From assembly GCF_043195135.1 (NCBI RefSeq), contig NZ_JBAFWP010000007.1: a stretch of DNA of 64,000 nucleotides; one strand, given 5' to 3'. Positions 26,429 to 34,080 of the stretch are shown piece after piece. Origin of the DNA: NCEH01 sp043195135 (GTDB lineage: Bacteria > Pseudomonadota > Alphaproteobacteria > Rhizobiales > Xanthobacteraceae). Position numbers and translations under genes: made by a program. The notes under the pieces are model-generated. The model was not told where the DNA came from. It made no database searches and worked only from the letters and a program-made list of their open reading frames with translations. Position 1 is the stretch's first letter, and each line of letters begins with the position of its first letter.

Positions 26429-26954
26429 CACGCATCCTTCTGCAGGCCTGCCGGCTCGATCGCCCTCCGCGAGAACCCAGGCTATTTCCCAGGTCAGGCT
26501 TTCTCATCTCTCCGTCATGTTCAAGCTGAAGTTAGTTCATAATGGCCGGGCCGGTGATTTTTCCCGCCTATTTCCTCCAGAAACGCTGCCGCCACGAGCA
26601 AAAACCCTTTGCCTCGCCTCATTTGTGCGTACGCGGCGACATTTAACTATGAAAGCAAAGGCAGTAATAAAGAGTTTTATGCATATTGGCGGGAGAAATA
26701 CATAAATATACCGCCTTCTTTCGGACCGTTACGTCGAGTTAAGGTCCAAAGTAGCGCGTTGATCTACTTTATAAATTTTGCCGGCATATTATCGGATTGC
26801 CATCTTCCGCCATGCCGCCTGGGGCAAGCCGGCGCGCGCGACCAGGCCTTTCGCGGTACGCGTCCGGATCAGGCGCTGCGGATCAGCCTCCGGCGCGCCA
26901 AAAGAAAAGGGCGCCCCGAGAGGCGCCCTGGTCAGTCACGATGAAGGGATCAGA
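26429..26954. other. AT-rich intergenic region upstream of the GH18 gene
   Basis: This is a 526-base gap between rpmG and the GH18 gene, both on the minus strand. The part at about 26520-26800 is clearly AT-richer than the rest of the window, with several A/T runs, and probably contains the GH18 promoter region. The distal 50 bases contain the rpmG terminator. Open frames crossing it have no family resemblance and are not called. Confidence 0.5.
26900..26929 (-). terminator. Rho-independent terminator of rpmG
   Basis: On the minus strand AGGGCGCC and GGCGCCCT form an 8-base stem with a 6-base loop, followed by TTTTCTTTT. It lies about 26 bases after the rpmG stop. Confidence 0.85.
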
Positions 26955-27122
26955 TCACTTGATCTTCGTCTCGCGGAACTCGACGTGCTTCTTCGCCACC
27001 GGGTCATACTTTTTCAGCACCAGCTTGTCGGTCTTGGTGCGGGAGTTCTTCTTGGTGACATAGAACACGCCCGTGTCCGCGCTGGACAGAAGCTTGATCT
27101 TAATGGTTGCAGCCTTGGCCAT
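26955..27122 (-). CDS. rpmG: 50S ribosomal protein L33
   Basis: A 55-residue basic ribosomal protein of the large subunit, near the E site. The translated sequence begins MAKAATIKIKLLSSADTG, continues FYVTKKNSRTKTDKL and ends KKHVEFRETKIK, as in alphaproteobacterial L33. It lacks the CxxC zinc pairs of the alternative form, so it is the zinc-independent type. It is followed by a clear terminator and is probably monocistronic. Confidence 0.96.
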   Translation of the reverse strand: MAKAATIKIKLLSSADTGVFYVTKKNSRTKTDKLVLKKYDPVAKKHVEFRETKIK

Positions 27123-27241
27123 GGTCTATCCTTGATGCCGCTACGGCGCGCGAACCGAAAGCGGTCGCGGAAAAGAAATACGCTCGCGCCACCGCTTTGG
27201 CGGCACGTGGGCGCGGAAATTCACTCATCACGCCCCAAATG

Positions 27242-28417
27242 TCAAGCGTGGGTGCGCTTTTCCACCATCATGTGGCCGGCCACCACCAGCACATACATGC
27301 CCAGCATGCCGGCCATCACGTAAGCGAAACCATAGGGATTGTAGATGTCCATGCCGAGCCCGACCAACGGCGGCCCGACGATGAGCCCGAGCGAATAGAG
27401 CATCACGAACGCCGCATTGGCTGCGGCAAGATCGGCGCCGTGGAATCGCGCGCCAAGATGGGCCAGCCCCACCGTATAGAGGCTGCCCACGACGCCCGTG
27501 GCCAGGAACACCGCCACCTTGAAGGCCAGCGTATCCACCGCGATCTGCACCATCACCAGCGCGCCGATGGTGCCGAACAGCGCGCAGCCGAGCAGCAGGA
27601 TGCGGCGGTCGATTCGGTCGCTGACGAGGCCGAGCGGGATCTGGAACACCACATTGCCAAGGACGGCGATGGTCAGCAGCAGCGAGGCACCGCCCTCCGG
27701 CAGGCCGAGTCGCACGCCATAGAGTGGCAGAAAGCTCATGACCGCGGTCTCGATGGCGCCGAACACCAGGGCCGCGAGGGTCGCCACGGGCGACAGGCGG
27801 ATGAACATCAGCACCCCGTGGTGGTCGCCGTCGGCGATCTTGGGCGTCATGCCGCGCGCCATGAGAATGGGGATCGCACCCGCCGCGAGCATGATCGCAC
27901 CCGCCACATAGGGCGGCCAGCCGCGCGCGCCGAGAAGCCCGAGAATCGCCGGGCCGATGGCCGCGCCCACCGAAAGGCCGGTGGCGTAAATCCCCATGAT
28001 CAGCCCGCGCCGGTGCGGCGGCGCCACCGCATTGATCCAATATTCGCTGACCGCGAACAGGATGCAGAGCGCGGCCCCGAATGCGAAGCGCAAGGGAAAC
28101 CACAGCACGAACGACGGGACCAGCTTGAACGCGAGGAGACTGACGGCGGTCACGGCGATCGCCAGCGTCAGCAGCGCCCGAACCCCGAGCTTGCGTACCA
28201 TCAGCGGCACAAACGGCGCGGTGGCGACCGTCGCCACCCCGGCAACCGCCGTGTTGATGCCGATCCAGGTGTTCGAGATGCCGCGCGACTCCAGTTCCAG
28301 CGCCAGGAGCGGAATCGACAGGCTGATACCGATGCCGACCACCGATATGGCGGAGATCGCTGCGGCAATTGAGGCAGTCCGGCTCATGGGAGCGCCGGAC
28401 TGCTGGGGGGCATGCAT
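27242..28417 (-). CDS. Major facilitator superfamily transporter
   Basis: A 391-residue inner-membrane protein with about 12 hydrophobic helices in the MFS pattern, including the loop between helices 2 and 3 (PLMVRKLGVRALL) and LGLVSDRIDRRILLLGCALFG at the equivalent place in the second half. The first half resembles sugar-efflux or drug-efflux-like MFS members; the substrate cannot be inferred. The ATG at 28417 has AGGA 7 bases upstream. It lies 45 bases downstream of the NUDIX gene on the same strand. Confidence 0.85.
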   Translation of the reverse strand: MHAPQQSGAPMSRTASIAAAISAISVVGIGISLSIPLLALELESRGISNTWIGINTAVAGVATVATAPFVPLMVRKLGVRALLTLAIAVTAVSLLAFKLVPSFVLWFPLRFAFGAALCILFAVSEYWINAVAPPHRRGLIMGIYATGLSVGAAIGPAILGLLGARGWPPYVAGAIMLAAGAIPILMARGMTPKIADGDHHGVLMFIRLSPVATLAALVFGAIETAVMSFLPLYGVRLGLPEGGASLLLTIAVLGNVVFQIPLGLVSDRIDRRILLLGCALFGTIGALVMVQIAVDTLAFKVAVFLATGVVGSLYTVGLAHLGARFHGADLAAANAAFVMLYSLGLIVGPPLVGLGMDIYNPYGFAYVMAGMLGMYVLVVAGHMMVEKRTHA

Positions 28418-28462
28418 GAGAATTCCTGAGACGTTCCTGAAGAGTGTCCCGCCGCCGGCGGC

Positions 28463-29197
28463 TTAATCGAGCAGGGTGCGCACGAACTTGCCGTAACGCA
28501 CGCTGTAGAACGGCACCGGGATCTCGCGCCGGAAGCCGGCGTCAAGACGTGCCTGCACCTCTTCGAGAATGACGCGGGTGATGGCGGGAAGTTCCGCCTT
28601 CTCGGTTTCCTTGAAGGTCAGCCAGCGGGTTTCGATAAGCTCGGAATCGGGTCCCACCATGCCCTCCACCTTCTTGGCGATGGCGCTCACGTCCGCCGCG
28701 AAGAAGCGCGTGTCGAAGCGCTTGGGGCGGCGCGGCGGGGTGATGGCGCGCAGCACGAAGGTCAGCGATTCGAGATTGGGGAATACGCCGTGCTCGCGGA
28801 AGGCGTCCCAGCCCTCCGCCGGGCTTTCCGGGGCGCCGGCCTCCGTGGTGCCGACCAGGATGCCGGTTTCCTCATACATCTCGCGGATGGCGGCGGCGGC
28901 GAGCGCCCGGCTACGCTGCGCGCTGCCGCGGGGCGCCTGTTCCTGAAGGCGACGTTCGCTCTCATTGTCCAGCGTGCCGAACACCGGCATGGCGCGATCA
29001 CTGGCTTCCAGGCTGCCCCCGGGGAACACGAACACATTCGGCATGAATCGGTGGCCGGGATGGCGCAGCCCCATCAGCACGCGCGGTTCCTTGCGGCTGC
29101 GATCGAGCAGGATCAGCGAGGCCGCATCGCGCGGCCGCACATTCGGGCTGGTCTGCTGGCGTTCGACAGCGGAAAGGCGTGCAGCAAGATCAGTCAT
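28463..29197 (-). CDS. NUDIX hydrolase, NUDT19-like
   Basis: A 244-residue hydrolase of nucleoside-diphosphate-linked compounds. The Nudix box is split: PGGSLEASDR (about residues 59-68) is followed after a roughly 40-residue insert by AAIREMYEETGIL. This split is typical of the NUDT19/CoA-diphosphatase-like group, so a CoA ester or related substrate is possible. The ATG at 29197 overlaps the DUF983 stop (ATGA), giving the chain rnr, DUF983, NUDIX with two four-base overlaps. The longer frame to 29278 runs into the upstream gene and is rejected. Confidence 0.88.
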   Translation of the reverse strand: MTDLAARLSAVERQQTSPNVRPRDAASLILLDRSRKEPRVLMGLRHPGHRFMPNVFVFPGGSLEASDRAMPVFGTLDNESERRLQEQAPRGSAQRSRALAAAAIREMYEETGILVGTTEAGAPESPAEGWDAFREHGVFPNLESLTFVLRAITPPRRPKRFDTRFFAADVSAIAKKVEGMVGPDSELIETRWLTFKETEKAELPAITRVILEEVQARLDAGFRREIPVPFYSVRYGKFVRTLLD

Positions 29198-29667
29198 TGG
29201 GAAGCCGTTGGCAGAGCGGAGGGGCGCGGTTCGCGTTCGGGACTGTTCGGGTCGAAGCCATGCATGCGCCGCGACCATTGCAGCGCGATGAGGGCTCCCT
29301 TCAATACCGGGAGCAGCACCAAGCTCAAGACCAGAGTGAGCGGAAGGAAGGTGACGAGGTGGACCCAGACCTCAGGACGGAACACTTCCTCGACCAGAAC
29401 GAGCAGCGGCACGACGATATGTCCCACCACAAAGATCACCGCATAAGGCGGCGCGTCGTCGGCGCGATGGTGATGGAACTCCTCATCACAGACCGGGCAG
29501 GCTTCGTTGACCTTGAGATAGGAGCTGAACATGCGGCCGGTGCCGCATTGGGGGCAGCGGCCGAGGGCGCCGCGCGCCAGGGCGCGCCCGAGCGGGCGCT
29601 CGCCGCCGGGCGCTCGGGCCACCTGTCCGTAAACATAGGAGCGGCCGGTCGGATCAATGGCACTCAT
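29194..29667 (-). CDS. DUF983 family membrane protein
   Basis: A 157-residue protein of unknown function. It has an N-terminal cytoplasmic zinc-ribbon-like motif, GRCPQCGTGRMFSSYLKVNEACPVCDEEF, with four cysteines, and two hydrophobic helices (about 75-95 and 102-125). The family is common in alphaproteobacteria. Its ATG overlaps the rnr stop and its stop overlaps the NUDIX start, both by four bases, so the three are translated from one mRNA. Confidence 0.88.
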   Translation of the reverse strand: MSAIDPTGRSYVYGQVARAPGGERPLGRALARGALGRCPQCGTGRMFSSYLKVNEACPVCDEEFHHHRADDAPPYAVIFVVGHIVVPLLVLVEEVFRPEVWVHLVTFLPLTLVLSLVLLPVLKGALIALQWSRRMHGFDPNSPEREPRPSALPTASQ

Positions 29668-32204
29668 GGTCGTTTGCGTCCCCCGCCCGCCCCCGACGGA
29701 CCTGATCTGGTTGGTCCAGGCTTGCCGGATCGGGTTTTACCCGCACCTGACTTGCCTGACCCTGGCTTGCTTAGCCCTGGCTTGCCTGAGCCCCTGCGCG
29801 CCGGCGCGGCGGCATCCCCCGGCGGCTGCGAACTGCGGGCCTTGCCGGGCCCCGTCTTTCCCGGGCCGGAGCGACGGCCGGACCGAACCCCGGCGCGGGC
29901 GCCCCTTACATAGGCGCCCTCGGACAGAAGCTCAAATCGCAACGCGCCGGCGACAGGAGCCGCCTCCACCAGCTTCACCTCCACCCGGTCGCCGATGCGG
30001 TGCATCTCACCGGTGCGATCACCCACCAGGGCCTGCCGCGCCTCGTCGAACCGATAATAGTCGGCGCCGAGCGTGGATGCGGGGATGAAACCGTCGGCGC
30101 CGGTCTCATCGAGTGCGACGAACAGTCCCGCCTTGGTGGCGCCGGTCACACGGGCGGAGAAGGTCGCGCCGATCTGATCGGCGAGGTGATGGGCGATCAG
30201 GCGATCCACCGTCTCACGCTCGGCCGCCATGGCGCGTCGCTCAGTGCCGGAAATGGCGGTTGCCACCTCCGCCAATTGCTCCGCCGTGGTGCCCTCCGGC
30301 AGACCGTCCTTGCCGAAATGATGCGCGCGCACCAGCCCGCGATGGACAATCAGGTCCGAATAGCGGCGGATCGGCGAGGTGAAATGCGCGTAGCGCCGCA
30401 GGTTCAGGCCGAAATGCCCGTAGTTCTCGGGCGAATATTCCGCCTGGGACTGGCTGCGCAGCACCACCTGATTGACCATCGGGGCGACGTCGCTGCCCAC
30501 GACCTGGGCCAGGATATGGTTGAAATTGGAAGGCCGAACCTGGTCGCTCTTGGGCAGCTTGATGTCCAGCGTCGCCAGAAACTCCCGCAGGATCGAGAGC
30601 TTCTCCAGCGTCGGGCCGTCGTGCACGCGATAGACCAGCGGCGTGCGCTTTTCCTCCAGCGTCTCGGCCGCAGCGACATTGGCGAGGATCATGAACTCCT
30701 CGATCAGCCGATGGGCATCGAGCCGCTGGGGAACCACCACCCGGTCCACCGTGCCGTCGCTCTTGAGCACGATCTTGCGCTCCGGCAGATCGAGGTCGAG
30801 CGGCTGGCGGGCCTCGCGGGCGATCTTCAGGCAGGCATAGGCGGCATAGAGCGGGCGCAGCACGCCCTCCACGAGCGGGTCGGTGACCTCGTCCGCCTGC
30901 CCGTCGATGGCCGCCTGGGCCTGGGCATAGGCGAGTTTCGCCGCGGACCGCATGAGGACGCGGTGGAAGGTGTGGCCCCGCTTGCGGCCGTCGGCGCCGA
31001 TGACCATGCGCACCGCGAGCGCAGGGCGATCCTCGTGCGGCCGCAGCGAGCACAGATCGTTGGAAATGCGCTCCGGCAGCATGGGCACCACGCGATCCGG
31101 GAAATAGACCGAATTGCCCCGCAGCAGCGCTTCCCGGTCGAGCGCCGAGCCCGGCGGGATATAAGCGGCGACATCGGCGATGGCGACCGTGAGAATGAAG
31201 CCGCCCTTATTGGCAGGGTCTTCGTCCGCCTCCGCATGGACCGCATCGTCATGGTCCTTGGCGTCCGGCGGATCGATGGTGACGAGGGGCAGCTTGCGCC
31301 AATCCTCCCGCCCCGCGAGCTTGACCGGCTTGGCGGCGGCGGCTTCCTCCAGTACGGCCGGCGGGAAGACATGGGGAATGCCGTGGGCGTGGATGGCGAC
31401 CAGCGAAATCGCCTTCTCGGTCGCCAGCGAACCGAGCCGTTCCTTCACCCGGGCGGTGGGCAGGCCGAACACGCGCTGGCGCATCAGCTCTACGGAAACG
31501 AGGTCGCCGTCCTGCGCCTCCTGCTCGGCGCCGGGCGGAACCTGCAATTCGCGGCCGAGATTCTTCTTGTCCACGGGGATGATGCGCCCGCCACCGCCGT
31601 GCGGAGCGGCGCGGAAGATGCCGAGGGTCTGCTTGCGCGCCTTCTCCAGCACTTTGATGACGCGTCCGGTGGGCAATCCCTCCTGCCCGCGATCATCAAA
31701 GATGCGCAGCAGCACGCGATCCGACAGGCCGGGCGCCGGCCCCTGCCCGCGCCGGGCCATGACGACCCGGATGCGCGGCGGCTCGCCGTGCTGCTCCTCA
31801 TCCCATTCCACCGGGACGGCGATCAGATCGCCATCGGCATCGCGGCTTGCGATATCGGCCAGCAGGACGCCGCCGAGGGCGCCGGGCACATGAACCTTGC
31901 GACGACGACGCTCCAGCGCCCCATCTTCAGCCAGATCGCGCAGCAGCGCCTTGAGTTCGATCTTCTGGGCGGAATTGAGCCCGTAGGCGCGGGCGATTTC
32001 CCGCTTGTCCACCTCGCCGCCCCGCGCCGCGATGAAGGCCGTCAACTCGGCCTTGGTCGGCACCTCGCCCTGCCGTGCAGGCGGCACGAAGGCTGCACGC
32101 GCCTCCGCCTCGACTGCCGCGAGCCTGCGGCCGGCGCGCGTCTTGCCCCCGGCCTTGGGACGGGAACGGGGGGAACGGCCGGCGGGAGTTGAGGATTTCG
32201 GCAA
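29664..32204 (-). CDS. rnr: Ribonuclease R
   Basis: A 3'-to-5' exoribonuclease of the RNB (RNase II) family that degrades structured RNA. The 846 residues comprise an N-terminal winged-helix/basic region, cold-shock domains, the RNB catalytic domain (LVTIDPPDAKDHDDAVHAE with the metal-binding aspartates, and IPPGSALDREALLRGNSVYFPDRVVPMLPERISNDLCSLRP), and an S1 domain. The last 85 residues are a low-complexity Gly/Lys/Ser/Pro tail with repeated GKPG/GKSG units. The only in-frame start near the expected N-terminus is a TTG at 32204; an in-frame stop lies about 30 bases upstream. Confidence 0.93.
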   Translation of the reverse strand: MPKSSTPAGRSPRSRPKAGGKTRAGRRLAAVEAEARAAFVPPARQGEVPTKAELTAFIAARGGEVDKREIARAYGLNSAQKIELKALLRDLAEDGALERRRRKVHVPGALGGVLLADIASRDADGDLIAVPVEWDEEQHGEPPRIRVVMARRGQGPAPGLSDRVLLRIFDDRGQEGLPTGRVIKVLEKARKQTLGIFRAAPHGGGGRIIPVDKKNLGRELQVPPGAEQEAQDGDLVSVELMRQRVFGLPTARVKERLGSLATEKAISLVAIHAHGIPHVFPPAVLEEAAAAKPVKLAGREDWRKLPLVTIDPPDAKDHDDAVHAEADEDPANKGGFILTVAIADVAAYIPPGSALDREALLRGNSVYFPDRVVPMLPERISNDLCSLRPHEDRPALAVRMVIGADGRKRGHTFHRVLMRSAAKLAYAQAQAAIDGQADEVTDPLVEGVLRPLYAAYACLKIAREARQPLDLDLPERKIVLKSDGTVDRVVVPQRLDAHRLIEEFMILANVAAAETLEEKRTPLVYRVHDGPTLEKLSILREFLATLDIKLPKSDQVRPSNFNHILAQVVGSDVAPMVNQVVLRSQSQAEYSPENYGHFGLNLRRYAHFTSPIRRYSDLIVHRGLVRAHHFGKDGLPEGTTAEQLAEVATAISGTERRAMAAERETVDRLIAHHLADQIGATFSARVTGATKAGLFVALDETGADGFIPASTLGADYYRFDEARQALVGDRTGEMHRIGDRVEVKLVEAAPVAGALRFELLSEGAYVRGARAGVRSGRRSGPGKTGPGKARSSQPPGDAAAPARRGSGKPGLSKPGSGKSGAGKTRSGKPGPTRSGPSGAGGGRKRP

Positions 32205-32466
32205 GGCAGGGGTCCAGTGATCGGCCCGAACCTACCTGAGCGGCGCGCCTTCGGCCAGCTTTTGCCAAGACCGCCTTCGCGGCACTTAGGCACCGCTCAT
32301 AAGCGACGATGCGTTGTCACGAAAAAGCGAGCAGGAGCACTTCGGTATCAAACAACCACCTTCGGCATTGAACACGAGGCCCGGAAGGCAGAAAGTGCCG
32401 CGCTTTCCGATAGAAGCCTGAATCGTCCGGGCTCGCGCGGCTCAGCCGCCTTCCCATGAGTGTTTC

Positions 32467-33987
32467 ATGAGCGCCTCCTCCCAACCGTCCGGTTCCGGCT
32501 CCTCCGGCTCTGCGTCACCAGAGTCCCCACAAGCCCTCGGCCATGCGGAAATCCTCTCCATCATCGTCGGCATCATGCTGGCGATGCTTCTCGCCGCGCT
32601 GGACCAGACCATCGTCGCCACCGCGCTGCCGACGATTGGTTCGGACCTGAACGATTTCGTCAATCTGTCCTGGGTGGTGACAGCCTATCTGCTCAGTTCC
32701 ACGGCCGTGACGCCGCTCTATGGGAAGATGAGCGATGTGCTCGGCCGGCGCGTGGTGCTGATGTTCGCCATCGGCGTCTTCATGCTGGGCTCGCTGGCCT
32801 GCGCGCTGGCCCCCTCCATGCTGGTGCTGATCCTGGCGCGGGGCCTGCAAGGGCTCGGCGGCGGCGGTCTGATCTCGCTGTCACAGACCATCATCGCCGA
32901 TGTGGTCTCCCCGCGGGAGCGCGGCCGCTACCAGGGCTATATCGCCGGGGTGTTCGCCGCCAGCAGCATCGCCGGACCGGTGCTCGGCGGCGTGATCGCC
33001 GATCATCTGCACTGGTCGGTGATCTTCTGGATCAACCTGCCGCTTGGCCTCGCGGCCTTTCTGATGACGGATCGGACCTTGCGCCGCCTGCCCCGCCACG
33101 AGCGGCGCCACAAGGTCGACGTGCTTGGCGGCGTGCTCATGATCGCGTCCACCACCAGCCTGCTGCTGGCCCTGACCTGGGGCGGCGTGCGCTATCCCTG
33201 GAATTCCGCCCTCATTCTCGGCCTGTTCGCGGCGGCGCTCACGTTGTCCGTGACCTTCGTCTGGCGCATGAAGACGGCGCCCGAGCCGTTTCTTCCGCTC
33301 TCGATTCTCGCCAACCGCGTGGTGAGCATGAGCGTAAGCTCGGTGTTCTTCGTCGCCGGCATCATGATCGCCTTGTCCATCAACGTGCCGCTCTATTTCG
33401 AGACGGTGCGCCTGTTCACCCCCAGCCAGTCCGGTCTGGCCTTGATCCCGCAATCGGCGGGCGTCGTGCTCGGCGCGGTCATCTCGGGCCGGGCGATGGC
33501 CCGCCTCACCCACTACAAACTGCCGGCCATGATCGGGCTTTCCGTCTCATGCACCTGCCTCGTGACCTTGGCGCTGGTGCCGGACCACACGCCGATTTTC
33601 CTCTGGCTGGTGCTGCTCGGCCTCATGGGCACGGGCATCGGGACAGTTCTCCCCGTGTCCACCGTGGCGATCCAGAATGCCGTTCTGCCGCACCAGCTCG
33701 GCACCGCCACCGGCACGTCCAATTTTTTCCGGGCTCTTGGAAGCGCTGTGTTCGTGGCAATGCTCGGAGCGGTGCTGCTCGCGGCCTTGGGCGTGTCGCA
33801 GCAGGGCGACATCGCCACCCTCGCGCACAATGCCGACCCGGCGCTGCTGAGCCACGCGTTTCATCTGGTGTTCGGCGCGGCGGCGGCGGCGATGTTGTGC
33901 GGGCTCGGATTCCTCATCGCCATGGAGGAAAGACCTCTTCGCCGAAGCGTGCGGGACACCGACGAGGTTCCCGCCCTGGCGGAGTGA
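32467..33987 (+). CDS. DHA2-type (14-helix) MFS multidrug efflux transporter
   Basis: A 506-residue inner-membrane drug/H+ antiporter of the EmrB/QacA type. The family motifs are LDQTIVATALPTIGSDLND in helix 1, LYGKMSDVLGRRVVLM in the loop after helix 2, and the antiporter motif GPVLGGVIADHLHWSVIFWINLPLG. About 14 membrane helices are visible. No EmrA-type partner lies beside it, so it probably works alone. The ATG at 32467 is the first in frame after a 262-base gap without features. It ends at a strong hairpin terminator. Confidence 0.92.
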   Translation: MSASSQPSGSGSSGSASPESPQALGHAEILSIIVGIMLAMLLAALDQTIVATALPTIGSDLNDFVNLSWVVTAYLLSSTAVTPLYGKMSDVLGRRVVLMFAIGVFMLGSLACALAPSMLVLILARGLQGLGGGGLISLSQTIIADVVSPRERGRYQGYIAGVFAASSIAGPVLGGVIADHLHWSVIFWINLPLGLAAFLMTDRTLRRLPRHERRHKVDVLGGVLMIASTTSLLLALTWGGVRYPWNSALILGLFAAALTLSVTFVWRMKTAPEPFLPLSILANRVVSMSVSSVFFVAGIMIALSINVPLYFETVRLFTPSQSGLALIPQSAGVVLGAVISGRAMARLTHYKLPAMIGLSVSCTCLVTLALVPDHTPIFLWLVLLGLMGTGIGTVLPVSTVAIQNAVLPHQLGTATGTSNFFRALGSAVFVAMLGAVLLAALGVSQQGDIATLAHNADPALLSHAFHLVFGAAAAAMLCGLGFLIAMEERPLRRSVRDTDEVPALAE

Positions 33988-33988
33988 A

Positions 33989-34024
33989 GACGCCGGCCTG
34001 CGCGGCCGGCGTCCGTTCCATTTT
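33989..34024 (+). terminator. Terminator after the MFS efflux gene
   Basis: GACGCCGGCC (33989-33998) and GGCCGGCGTC (34004-34013) form a 10-base stem with a 5-base loop, followed by CGTTCCATTTT. It begins 2 bases after the transporter stop and separates it from the convergent topA. Confidence 0.7.
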
Positions 34025-34080
34025 GCCGCGGCTTAGAAAGTCGCAGACCCGGGATTCGGCGGAGCTGGGACCCGGCGAAC

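Noticed and set aside
26609..27323. Open frames in the AT-rich gap and across rpmG
   Set aside because: No recognisable family; the 3' parts overlap rpmG or its terminator.
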